NCBI GenBank assembly: GCA_016219325.1
Contig: JACRNH010000012.1
Location: 1-43,604 of the forward strand
Length of the DNA: 43,604 bases
Direction of reading: 5' to 3'
Source of the DNA: Candidatus Collierbacteria bacterium
GTDB taxonomy: Bacteria > Patescibacteriota > Microgenomatia > UBA1400 > JACPES01
Part shown: in pieces, positions 7,598-15,998 of the stretch
Layout of the letters: every line of letters begins with the position of its first letter
How positions within the stretch are numbered: the first letter of the stretch is position 1
Notes under the pieces: generated by a model
Database searches by the model: none
The model's input: only the letters and a program-made list of their open reading frames with translations
Told to the model about the DNA's origin: nothing
Made by a program: the position numbers and the translations under genes

Positions 7598-8497
7598 ATG
7601 GTTAAAATGGCTAAAATGGTTAGAGTGACCATTTTAAGCGATTTCCTCAAGTGGCTACCATGTTATTTTTTCCCCAAAACCTGCTATGAATGCGGAAAAG
7701 AAGGCTTTTTTGCCTGCCCGGATTGTAAACCTAAAGTAGCCAAAGCCATAAATTCGCTGATTTGTCCAATGTGCCAAAAACAATCTCCTCTCGGAATGAC
7801 TCATTCTGAATGCCGAAAAACAAACGGACTTGATGGTTTAATTAGTTATTACCGCTACGCCGGCTGGGCCAAAGAAATTGTCAAAGACGCTAAATTCGGA
7901 CTCAATCCCCACTGGCGGGCAATGAAAGAATTGGCGGAAGAAATGGCCAAAGCCATTTCTTCTTCGCAGTTATCAGTTCTCGCCCGCCCGCCTGGACTTC
8001 GTCCATGCGAAGTCGGGCAGGGTTATCAGTTATCGGATTCAAGTCAGTCGGTTGTCGGTTCATCTGTTTCGGAAACCGACAAACAGAGAACCGGCGAACC
8101 TGTAGCTGAAAACAGAAAACTGAAAACCGATAACCGAAATTTTGTGGTAGTTCCCGTTCCTCTCCATTGGTGGAGGAAAATGAAACGGGGCTTCAATCAA
8201 GCGGAGATTATCGCCAAGCCGATTGCCGAATCTCTAAATCTACCCCTAAGAACTAATCTGGTTGAGCGGTCGGCTTATTCCCTCCCCCAAACTCTGGTCG
8301 GGGACAATTTCCGCCGAGCTAATGTCAAAAAATCCTTCAGGATTAATTCAGTATTCAGTATTCAGAATTCAAAATTAGATACCGTATTTCTAATCGATGA
8401 TGTCTGGACTACCGGAGCCACCATGAAAGAATGTTGCCGGACTTTGAAACTGGCGGGGGTCAAGAAGGTGTGGGGGGTGACGCTGTTGAGAGCTTAA
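7598..8497 (+). CDS. comF: ComF-family phosphoribosyltransferase with repeat-derived insertions
   Basis: CxxC pairs at N-terminus, VVVPVPLHWWRKMKRGFNQAEIIA, VFLIDDVWTTGATMKEC PRPP-binding motif. Low-complexity insertion about 7960-8145 and 30-nt repeat at 8346-8375. Confidence 0.85.
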   Translation: MVKMAKMVRVTILSDFLKWLPCYFFPKTCYECGKEGFFACPDCKPKVAKAINSLICPMCQKQSPLGMTHSECRKTNGLDGLISYYRYAGWAKEIVKDAKFGLNPHWRAMKELAEEMAKAISSSQLSVLARPPGLRPCEVGQGYQLSDSSQSVVGSSVSETDKQRTGEPVAENRKLKTDNRNFVVVPVPLHWWRKMKRGFNQAEIIAKPIAESLNLPLRTNLVERSAYSLPQTLVGDNFRRANVKKSFRINSVFSIQNSKLDTVFLIDDVWTTGATMKECCRTLKLAGVKKVWGVTLLRA

Positions 8498-8498
8498 A

Positions 8499-8942
8499 CT
8501 AATAACTTTTTTCCATTTCCCTCTCGATATCCCTCTTCTTCAAGTCCTCTCTCTTCTCCCATTTTTTCTTGCCCTTAACCAAACCTATTTCGACTTTTAT
8601 CCAGCCTTTTTTTTCATAAATCCGCAAGGGGATCATTGTCAGGCCTTTTCCCCTGGTTTTGTCCCATAGTCCCAAAATTTGCCGCTTGTGAAGCAATAAC
8701 CGCCTAACCCTCGTCGGATCGATATGGAGTTTCCCGGCCGAAAGATATGGGGAAGTGTGCATTCCAACCAATCTGGCTTCCGGGCCGTTATGACTGATGC
8801 CGATTTGAATGTGGGCACCCTCCAGACTGACTTGACCGCTGCGGATACTTTTAACTTCCGGACCTAATAGTTCTATCCCCGCCTCAACAGTTTCTAAAAT
8901 TTGATAATTTAACCTGGCCTTTTTATTGAGTATTTGCCACAT
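8499..8942 (-). CDS. smpB: SsrA-binding protein SmpB
   Basis: MWQILNKKARLNYQILETVEAGIELLGPEVKSIRSGQVSLEGAHIQI...; close to ssrA. Confidence 0.93.
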   Translation of the reverse strand: MWQILNKKARLNYQILETVEAGIELLGPEVKSIRSGQVSLEGAHIQIGISHNGPEARLVGMHTSPYLSAGKLHIDPTRVRRLLLHKRQILGLWDKTRGKGLTMIPLRIYEKKGWIKVEIGLVKGKKKWEKREDLKKRDIEREMEKSY

Positions 8943-10110
8943 ATATCTTCCCCTCCACTAACACAAACATCTTTCCCAATTTTTCATTTACCGCCAATCC
9001 TTGAGCCTTACCAAATTCTTCAGTCTCCCACTCGCCGGCGAATTCTCCTGTTTCTTTATTTAAAACCACTACCTTTTTTTCTTTCCGGCTTAAAACCCAA
9101 ATTTTATCTCCTTCCAAAGGAACAGAAAACAATACCGGTTCAGACATAAAATCCGCCAAAACCTGCTTATATGTTATTTTACTCCCGTTCCGGAATCGGC
9201 TGATTCTCCCGTCCTGATGCAAAATCCAAATGTCCCCGTCAACTTCCGCTCCGACAATATCCGACAAATCATAATTGATCCCGGGCTTAAACCACCGCCT
9301 GCGGCTGCCGAATTCTGACTTTCCGGAGGTGTTTTCTAAGGCCGGATATTTTAAAATTTCAGAACCGGATTTATCAATTACATACAGATTCCCGCCAAAC
9401 CACGACACGATTGAATCGCCGCTCCACGCCCCATCATCCTTAACCGCCTCCAATGTTTCTCCGCCACTGAAAGGAAATTCAACAATCCGGCTATCTTTTA
9501 TGCCAAATGCCGAATTCCGCCCTAGCGCGAAACTGTTTATCCCCTCAATTCCGCCGCCAATTATCTGCCCGCTTCTGTCAACCGGTGAAACCGTTGCTAA
9601 TATATTTTTTCGCGGATCAAAAATTAAAAGTTTCTCGGCATTCCCGCTTAAAATTTCTGCGTTTAATCCATCTCTTAATAATTTAGGATCTAAAAACTCG
9701 GTTAATTTTATTTTGCGGGCTAGACCCAATTCTGATTGAAGACTGTCCAGCTTTTGCAATAATGCGTTTAACCTGTTAAGCATTTTTTTATCAGAGATAT
9801 CCTTTTGAGAATCAGAAATTGATTTATTAAGATCCGCGGCCAATCCCATCGCTCTGCCCGGATCAACTTTGGCCAGTCCGGCTATTTCCGTCAAAACATA
9901 GTTCGCCTTTTTTTCCAGACTGATTACCGGTTGCTCCTTAACCGCCGTCTGCCTTTTAATAAATCCCAAAGTAGCAATAAAACCTAATAGAAAAACTGCC
10001 GCAACGGCAACAACTTGAAAGGATTTTTTCCGGACGGCTCTTTCCTCGTCACTTAATAATCTGACTATTCTGCCTACCGGCCTATTGTTTTGCTTAAATA
10101 AATTCTCCAC
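8923..10110 (-). CDS. Membrane-anchored hypothetical protein (beta-propeller-like C-terminal region)
   Basis: One TM after residues VENLFKQNN; repeated DGxIxRFRNG / ILKYP / GKIYVAN-like segments. Probable GTG start at 10110 because the upstream ORF extension overlaps the ORF 10125..10343. Confidence 0.5.
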   Translation of the reverse strand: MENLFKQNNRPVGRIVRLLSDEERAVRKKSFQVVAVAAVFLLGFIATLGFIKRQTAVKEQPVISLEKKANYVLTEIAGLAKVDPGRAMGLAADLNKSISDSQKDISDKKMLNRLNALLQKLDSLQSELGLARKIKLTEFLDPKLLRDGLNAEILSGNAEKLLIFDPRKNILATVSPVDRSGQIIGGGIEGINSFALGRNSAFGIKDSRIVEFPFSGGETLEAVKDDGAWSGDSIVSWFGGNLYVIDKSGSEILKYPALENTSGKSEFGSRRRWFKPGINYDLSDIVGAEVDGDIWILHQDGRISRFRNGSKITYKQVLADFMSEPVLFSVPLEGDKIWVLSRKEKKVVVLNKETGEFAGEWETEEFGKAQGLAVNEKLGKMFVLVEGKIYVANTQ

Positions 10111-10124
10111 CTCAAGTTTTTCGC

Positions 10125-10343
10125 TTACAAAACAACTAAAGAAACTATGAAAATTCCGACCGCGAAAATTAAAAGCCCCAAGGCCACTATTTTTAGGCCT
10201 CCGGAAATCGGCACGGCAAGAACTTTGCTCATCAGATGGACCTGTCTGACCACTACAAAAGAAAAAATAACGAACATCAAAAGCAGCGTCCATAAAAATA
10301 TTTTTACCAACCCCAAAAATCCAAAATTCAATAAATAGTTCAT
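10125..10343 (-). CDS. Small 2-TM membrane protein
   Basis: 72-aa hydrophobic ORF with two predicted TM stretches, co-oriented with the downstream gene. Confidence 0.5.
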   Translation of the reverse strand: MNYLLNFGFLGLVKIFLWTLLLMFVIFSFVVVRQVHLMSKVLAVPISGGLKIVALGLLIFAVGIFIVSLVVL

Positions 10344-10347
10344 TTTA

Positions 10348-10377
10348 TTTTAACCTTTTTAACCTTTTTAACCTTTC
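10348..10377. repeat. Nonamer tandem repeat (AACCTTTTT)n
   Basis: ttttaacctttttaacctttttaaccttt, period 9. Confidence 0.85.
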
Positions 10378-10409
10378 CTGTCATCTGACCATTTTTAACC
10401 ATTCCCAGT

Positions 10410-11009
10410 CTATCTCACTCTCCCGTCTATCGCCTCCCGCTCTTCCTCCGCAATCAATTCAGACAGAACTTTAACTACTTTTTCCGGATTAGGAACTTTA
10501 TTGAATACAAATTCCGGAATTTCGGCGGCTGTTTGGATCAACACATCGCCAAAATTAAAAGCCGCCCCCATGATCCCCTTTTGATAATAATTGACGTCTT
10601 CAATTTTATTGATCGACGCTACTCCGACGTGTTTGAACAATAGGCCGTAAAAATCCACGTCTATAACCCTCTCGTCCGTAACGATATTGACCGAGAAAAA
10701 CCACATTAAAAATCTTTCAAAAACAAATGTCAGGGTAAGGGCGTACCAAAACAGGGTTAGGACCAGTAAATAATTTTCGGGCAATAACGAAACTACCGGT
10801 ATATATATCCAGAATTGAGGGACAACGCTCATTAACAATCCTAAAATTATCCACCAGATATTGGTGGCGAAATGCGGCCGCAATAGTAAAACTATTTTCT
10901 CTTCTTCGTCCTGAGCCTCAAACTTGGTGGCTTTGGGAAAAATTGACAAAGCGGAAAACAATCCGCCGGAGCCGTGGTCTGAAAGAAGTTGTTTGACGGA
11001 CTCGAGCAT
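10410..11009 (-). CDS. PH-like (bPH) domain membrane protein
   Basis: Two TM helices then FSVNIVTDERVIDVDFYGLLFKHVGVASINKIEDVNYYQKGIMGAAFNFGDVLIQTA. Confidence 0.65.
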   Translation of the reverse strand: MLESVKQLLSDHGSGGLFSALSIFPKATKFEAQDEEEKIVLLLRPHFATNIWWIILGLLMSVVPQFWIYIPVVSLLPENYLLVLTLFWYALTLTFVFERFLMWFFSVNIVTDERVIDVDFYGLLFKHVGVASINKIEDVNYYQKGIMGAAFNFGDVLIQTAAEIPEFVFNKVPNPEKVVKVLSELIAEEEREAIDGRVR

Positions 11010-11033
11010 AAGACTATATTAGCAGAAATTGAT

Positions 11034-11140
11034 AATGAGTAGAAAGTAGAAAGTAGAAAATAATGACAAATCTGCTGCTCTTCATTACTTCTAGCTCTCT
11101 ACTCATTACTCTTTACTCTTTACTCATTACTTTCTCTCTA
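11034..11140. repeat. Inverted pair of heptamer arrays (AGAAAGT)n ... (TCNNTAC)n
   Basis: aatgagtagaaagtagaaagtagaaaat / tcattacttctagctctctactcattactctttactctttactcattac, both period 7, opposite polarity. Confidence 0.85.
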
Positions 11141-12866
11141 TATTAAACAATCCGCTCTTTAAGGCGATTCTCCCCGGCGCTCGCAGGTTAAAAGCTTTTT
11201 TGAATTCCGAACCGAGAATATTTACCGAGCCTTTATCGGTATCAAAATTAAGGCTGGAAGTTGCTCCGTTATCGGCATAAGTTACCGAGACGCCTCTAAC
11301 TTGCTTAAATCCGCCTCCCGCCGATTCTGCCCGAGACCGCAGTTCATCAATCGAATACGGACTTCCGCCCCAACATCCCCCTATTGGCATTATCCGGTCG
11401 TCTTTTTGGCCGGATTTCACCAACACCGCCCAGGCGTTCAAAATATCAGCCATTTCTTCGGAAGTTAACCACGGATGCGTCCGGCCGCAATTATCGCCGG
11501 AACGGCTCCGGTACCAGCCTTTATAAAACCACGGACTGCCGGCAATTTTTTCGTAAGCGTCTCCGGTCCAGCCGGAACGGCCGTTTTTAGTATCCCAAAA
11601 TCCCGGGGTTGAATAGCCATTTAAACTATACGATTCCTGATATCCGCCGGAAGTTGAAGCATACCAAGCTGAAAATGGCTTACCATTGGCAATCAAAACC
11701 CATCCTCTGGTGGCGTTAACAGCTTCCTCCCATTTCCCGCCTTTATTGCTCGATTTATACACCTGACATGCTTCTGTGGCGCAAATGCTCCCGGCTCCGT
11801 TATTGGTATACGCCAAAGCGTAAGACCGGGCTGCCACCGCTTGAGCTTTCAAAGCCTCCATTCCGCCCTCATCCCCCCAACTTCCCGGCATTTCATAAAT
11901 TCTTTTAGCATAAGTTTCCAAATCAACGCTTCCGTATCCGCGGACATTGATATTTATATTGGTGGAATAATCTTTTTTAATTTCAATCCCGCCGCCGTAA
12001 TACGCTTTCAGAATATCTTCTGCCGATTGGCCGGATTTTGCCCTGCCAAAGGCCCCATACTGGCTCATGCCTTTGAAATGCGGAGCTCCGAATGAAAACG
12101 CCGCAAAGGCCGGCGAAAACCCGGGACTGTAATCGGGCCGGGAAGCCGGATCGTCGGCTAAAGGGACATCTCCGACAGTAGTCTGAAAAGTTTCCGCCTT
12201 CTCGCTTAAAATCGCTTTTTGCTTAGCCGAAAGCTCCGCGATTTTGCCGGACAACTGGGCCTGATATTCTTTGGCGCCCTTAATTTCTTTTCTAAAAAAA
12301 GCCGCTTCTTTATCTAATTGGGCCTGAAACCCGGCCAATTGATTTTTTCTTTCCAATTGATTTTTTTGTTCTGTTTCCAAATTTGAAGATTCCTCCGCAA
12401 TCCGGGTAATGATTTCCCGGTCTTGACCAGCCGCCGCCTGCCGATAGCCCAATTCCCGGGTTAACTCCGCAGCTGACGACGACCCAATCAACAGCAAAAA
12501 TGGACTCATTGATTGCTGGCGCTTGTATAAATTCCTGACTCTGACGGTTAATAGTTGATATTGAACAGCCATGTCAGTTTGTTTTGAATCCAATTCTTTA
12601 GTCAATCGCTTATTCTCGGCTACGGCCGCGTCAATTCCCTTTTGAGCCAAGGCAATGCGCTTATCCAAACTGGAGAGCTGACTTTCCAAAGGAATAGTGG
12701 CGCTTACAGACAATTCCCGCAGATGACTCAGCTCGTCAATTTGCTGTTTTATTGCAGCGCAAACAGGATCACCAGAACAAACAGTCGTTTGCGCCCTAAC
12801 CGGCGAATAGACGGATATACGCATTAATAAATAGATGGATAATAAAAATAGGACAAATTTATTCAT
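11127..12866 (-). CDS. SpoIID/LytB-domain protein with N-terminal coiled coil
   Basis: Signal peptide, coiled coil, then FGAPHFKGMSQYGAFGRAKSGQSAEDILKAYYGG...ALKAQAVAARSYAL...ACQVYKS (SpoIID core). Confidence 0.9.
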   Translation of the reverse strand: MNKFVLFLLSIYLLMRISVYSPVRAQTTVCSGDPVCAAIKQQIDELSHLRELSVSATIPLESQLSSLDKRIALAQKGIDAAVAENKRLTKELDSKQTDMAVQYQLLTVRVRNLYKRQQSMSPFLLLIGSSSAAELTRELGYRQAAAGQDREIITRIAEESSNLETEQKNQLERKNQLAGFQAQLDKEAAFFRKEIKGAKEYQAQLSGKIAELSAKQKAILSEKAETFQTTVGDVPLADDPASRPDYSPGFSPAFAAFSFGAPHFKGMSQYGAFGRAKSGQSAEDILKAYYGGGIEIKKDYSTNININVRGYGSVDLETYAKRIYEMPGSWGDEGGMEALKAQAVAARSYALAYTNNGAGSICATEACQVYKSSNKGGKWEEAVNATRGWVLIANGKPFSAWYASTSGGYQESYSLNGYSTPGFWDTKNGRSGWTGDAYEKIAGSPWFYKGWYRSRSGDNCGRTHPWLTSEEMADILNAWAVLVKSGQKDDRIMPIGGCWGGSPYSIDELRSRAESAGGGFKQVRGVSVTYADNGATSSLNFDTDKGSVNILGSEFKKAFNLRAPGRIALKSGLFNIERK

Positions 12867-12922
12867 AAATCCAGTATAGCAAGACGGGCTGGACAGCTTA
12901 TAAATATGCTAGACTTTAAAGG

Positions 12923-13228
12923 GTGAGACCAAACAGACGAACGATAATCTTTGATCTGGCGACTGGGGTGCTGATAAATATTTCATCCGGCTGGTTCGGC
13001 GTTGTACTTATAACTCCAGTGTTTACGGCTCCGGTGCTGGATGCGGAAAATGTCTGGTTTTTGACAAAAGGAATATTCTTTGGTATGATATCAGAGCAAG
13101 TTTTTAAAGATATTGTCACTTCAGCACAGACCTCAAGCGCTTTGTTGCTGATTGTGATTTTACTGTTATTGATGGCATTCATAAAATTTCCTTCTTCAAA
13201 TAATTCTTCTGCTTCTTCCAGAAGATAG
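12923..13228 (+). CDS. Hypothetical 2-TM protein
   Basis: 101-aa ORF with two hydrophobic stretches; the minus-strand ORF over the same DNA looks less protein-like. Confidence 0.4.
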   Translation: MRPNRRTIIFDLATGVLINISSGWFGVVLITPVFTAPVLDAENVWFLTKGIFFGMISEQVFKDIVTSAQTSSALLLIVILLLLMAFIKFPSSNNSSASSRR

Positions 13229-13266
13229 AACTAAAACAATCTCCTGATTACGATATACTATAAGTT

Positions 13267-14007
13267 ATGTTGGGGAAACCGCTGGCAATTTTTGCGATAA
13301 TTCTTTTTCTGGCGGCATTTTTACCCAAACCCGTTTCCGCCCAAACCCCCGGCCCGTCTTGTCCTGCCGGAATGAATCAATATAAAAATACCGGCATGTG
13401 CGCCAGACCTGAAGCGGTAAGATTTTGCGATACCGTCTTAACAGGAGTTTTATTGGGAAACATCACCAATTCAATCGCCCCCGGCTTTCCCGGCTGGTGC
13501 CTTGAACAAATATCAAAAGGCGCTAATGCTGATTTATTTTGCACGGCCATGTCTGCTCCGGCAATACTGCAGACATTTATTAATCCCATTGCCGGAATAA
13601 CCGGACTAATAACAAATTCTACATGTAAGCCGGCTGCGCAAAGATTCTTCAGTCAAACCAGCGGCACATTGGTTTCCGGCCTAATCAATCCCGTCTACTC
13701 TCCCGACTGTGGCAGCGACAGCACCGGGGTCAAAACAGGCTTGGGCTGTTTATCCACCAATCCGCAAATTTTAGTTAATACGGTTCTGCCATGGGCGATA
13801 GGCATCGGTTCCGGCATCGCTTTCTTACTTGGGCTTTACGGAGCTTTAATGATTGTTATCTCCGCCGGCGATCCGGAAAAAATGCAGGCCGGCAAAGAAA
13901 TGATCACCAGCGCTGTTTCCGGATTATTGATTATCATTTTCGCGGTGTTTATCTTGAGGTTTATCGGGGTTGATATATTACAATTATTTGACGTTAATAA
14001 TAATTAA
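13267..14007 (+). CDS. TrbC/VirB2-like protein with Cys-rich extracytoplasmic N-domain
   Basis: Signal peptide, several Cys, then two TM helices ending GVDILQLF. Confidence 0.65.
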   Translation: MLGKPLAIFAIILFLAAFLPKPVSAQTPGPSCPAGMNQYKNTGMCARPEAVRFCDTVLTGVLLGNITNSIAPGFPGWCLEQISKGANADLFCTAMSAPAILQTFINPIAGITGLITNSTCKPAAQRFFSQTSGTLVSGLINPVYSPDCGSDSTGVKTGLGCLSTNPQILVNTVLPWAIGIGSGIAFLLGLYGALMIVISAGDPEKMQAGKEMITSAVSGLLIIIFAVFILRFIGVDILQLFDVNNN

Positions 14008-14331
14008 ATGATAGTATTTGGGTTTGTAATACCAGGAACGGATTTAAATCTTAGCGATCCGTTAATCAATGTAAAAGTCGGAGGAAACCTCTCAACTCCC
14101 GGCTCTGTCATTTCCTCCCTCCTCCCTTTCGTCTTTATTCTCGGCGGCATCGTCATGGGCGGAATGTTAATGATAGGCGGGTTTGACATTTTAACTTCAA
14201 TGGGGAGCGAAGATAAATTAAAAGAAGGCTCGGAGAAAATCAAAAACGCTCTGATCGGATTTTTATTGTTATTCGGCTCATACTGGCTAGCCCAGATCGC
14301 GGAGCTGCTTTTTAAAATACCGATACTATAA
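14008..14331 (+). CDS. TrbC/VirB2-like 2-TM protein
   Basis: ISSLLPFVFILGGIVMGGMLMIGGFDILTSMGSEDKLKEGSEKIKNALIGFLLLFGSYWLAQIAELLFKIPIL. Confidence 0.65.
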   Translation: MIVFGFVIPGTDLNLSDPLINVKVGGNLSTPGSVISSLLPFVFILGGIVMGGMLMIGGFDILTSMGSEDKLKEGSEKIKNALIGFLLLFGSYWLAQIAELLFKIPIL

Positions 14332-14333
14332 AA

Positions 14334-14363
14334 ATACTGAATACTGAATACTGAATACTGAAT
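14334..14363. repeat. Left heptamer arm, (ATACTGA)4AT, 30 nt
   Basis: atactgaatactgaatactgaatactgaat; reverse complement matches 14793-14822 at 28/30 positions. Confidence 0.95.
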
Positions 14364-14377
14364 AAAATACAAAAATT

Positions 14378-14734
14378 ATGAAAAAAGACGGAATTAACAT
14401 TCACGATCGAATTTTCCAATGGGTGCTTTCATGTCTTAAAATAGCAAGAAAAATCCCGAATGATTCCCTTGGATATGTTATAAAACATCAATTTGTAAAA
14501 TCTTGCACGTCTTCCGGAGCGAATGACCAAGAAGCAAATAATTCTTCAAGTCGATTGGACTTTGAAGCAAAGTATGGAATTGTCAAAAAAGAACTTGCTG
14601 AAAGCATCTATTGGCTAAGAATTATCGAGAGTCAATATCCCACAATCAGTGTATCTGATCAAATTTCAGAAGCTAATGAATTACTCAATATCGTCAGCAG
14701 CATTATTTTGAGTTCAAAACGTCAGGCGAAGTGA
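14378..14734 (+). CDS. S23 / 23S rRNA-IVP-like four-helix-bundle protein
   Basis: RIFQWVLSCLKIARKIPNDSLGYVIKHQFVKSCTSSGANDQEANNSSSRLDFEAKYGIVKKELAESIYWLRIIE matches the S23 (PF05635) pattern. Confidence 0.8.
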   Translation: MKKDGINIHDRIFQWVLSCLKIARKIPNDSLGYVIKHQFVKSCTSSGANDQEANNSSSRLDFEAKYGIVKKELAESIYWLRIIESQYPTISVSDQISEANELLNIVSSIILSSKRQAK

Positions 14735-14764
14735 GGTCTTTATGCTACAATTTCTTTCTATTAA

Positions 14765-15535
14765 ATGAAAAAAGGGCCCAACTCATCCTTCCATTCAGTA
14801 TTCAGTATTCAGAATTCAGAATTTCGCCGGCGTTTGCCGGCGCATGTAGCCATCATCATGGACGGAAACCGCCGCTGGGCAACTTCCCGCGGCTTGGCCG
14901 CCGTCATGGGCCACGACAAAGCCGCCCGAGATGTTATCGAACCGATAATTGACAGAGCTATTCAATTGGGAATAAAGTTTTTAACCTTTTGGGCATTTTC
15001 CACCGAAAACTGGAAACGGGACCAAGCTGAAATTAAGGCCTTAATGGGGATTTTCCGCGAAGGATTGAAAAAGTTCGGCAGCCGCCTGAATGAAAAAGGC
15101 ATAAAATTAAATATAGTCGGAGAGATGAATAAATTTCCTGAAGACATTAGAAAACAGTCGGAACATTATATGGAAATCAGCAGAAATAATAAAAAAATCA
15201 CCGTCAGCTTTGCTTTAAATTACGGCGGCCGCGACGAAATTCTTAGGGCAATCCGCAAACTTATCGCCAACGTTCAACGTTCCACGTTCAACGTTCAAGA
15301 TTTGTCCGAGGAGACCTTCGGCCAATTCCTCGACACAGCCGGAATCCCTGATCCCGACCTGATTATCAGAACCGGCGGCGACCTGCGCTTATCAGGCTAT
15401 TTCCCCTGGCAATCGGTGTATTCGGAACTGTATTTCACCAAAACCCTCTGGCCGGACTTTACTCCAAAAGAACTTGATAAAGCTTTGAAAGATTATGCCG
15501 GCAGAGAAAGAAGATTCGGAGGGAATAAGAAGTGA
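14765..15535 (+). CDS. uppS: Isoprenyl transferase (undecaprenyl diphosphate synthase family)
   Basis: HVAIIMDGNRRWA, FWAFSTENWKR, NYGGRDEI, DPDLIIRTGGDLRLSGYFPWQSVYSELYF. Confidence 0.92.
   Translation: MKKGPNSSFHSVFSIQNSEFRRRLPAHVAIIMDGNRRWATSRGLAAVMGHDKAARDVIEPIIDRAIQLGIKFLTFWAFSTENWKRDQAEIKALMGIFREGLKKFGSRLNEKGIKLNIVGEMNKFPEDIRKQSEHYMEISRNNKKITVSFALNYGGRDEILRAIRKLIANVQRSTFNVQDLSEETFGQFLDTAGIPDPDLIIRTGGDLRLSGYFPWQSVYSELYFTKTLWPDFTPKELDKALKDYAGRERRFGGNKK
14793..14822. repeat. Right heptamer arm (ATTCAGT/A)4, inside uppS N-terminal coding region
   Basis: attcagtattcagtattcagaattcagaat; inverted relative to 14334-14363. Confidence 0.95.
15269..15298. repeat. 30-nt heptamer array in frame inside uppS
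   Basis: aacgttcaacgttccacgttcaacgttcaa, encoding NVQRSTFNVQ. Confidence 0.9.
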
Positions 15536-15996
15536 AAATACTGAATACTGAATACCGAATACCGAATAAAAGACAGAAACAGTTATCTGCTCATTCAGAA
15601 TTCAGCATTCAAAATTCAGTATTGACATCGTCTGATCATTCAGTATTCAGTATTCGGAACTCAGTATTTGTTTTATTCGCAGTAGACATCGGCACCGACT
15701 TAAAATTCCAAAGCGGGGCTACCGCCGGCAGTATCGCCGAATTCCAAAGCATCGGCGGTCTCATCTCTTCTTGGCTCCCGAATATTTATATTTTAGGCGG
15801 GATAATAGTCCTGATTTCCGTTATCGCCTCCGGGTTAATGTGGATCACCAACGCCGGCGATTCAAAGAAAATTGAAGAGGCTCAAAAGATCTTGACCTTT
15901 GCTATAATGGGTTTTGTGTTTCTGTTCGTAAGTTACTGGATTATTCAAATAATTCAAGTCCTGACAGGGATACCGATACTTAATTCGAATTTATGA
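15532..15996 (+). CDS. TrbC/VirB2-like 2-TM protein (true start uncertain; ORF N-terminus is repeat-derived)
   Basis: IGGLISSWLPNIYILGGIIVLISVIASGLMWITNAGDSKKIEEAQKILTFAIMGFVFLFVSYWIIQIIQVLTGIPIL. Confidence 0.6.
   Translation: MKILNTEYRIPNKRQKQLSAHSEFSIQNSVLTSSDHSVFSIRNSVFVLFAVDIGTDLKFQSGATAGSIAEFQSIGGLISSWLPNIYILGGIIVLISVIASGLMWITNAGDSKKIEEAQKILTFAIMGFVFLFVSYWIIQIIQVLTGIPILNSNL
15538..15668. repeat. Inverted heptamer arms (left 15538-15567; right 15593-15622 and 15638-15668)
   Basis: atactgaatactgaataccgaataccgaat vs attcagaattcagcattcaaaattcagtat and attcagtattcagtattcggaactcagtatt. Confidence 0.9.
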
Positions 15997-15998
15997 AA

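Noticed and set aside
14731-14952. 73-aa plus-strand ORF over the start of uppS
   Set aside because: Out of frame with the well-conserved UppS N-terminus; arises from the repeat arm.
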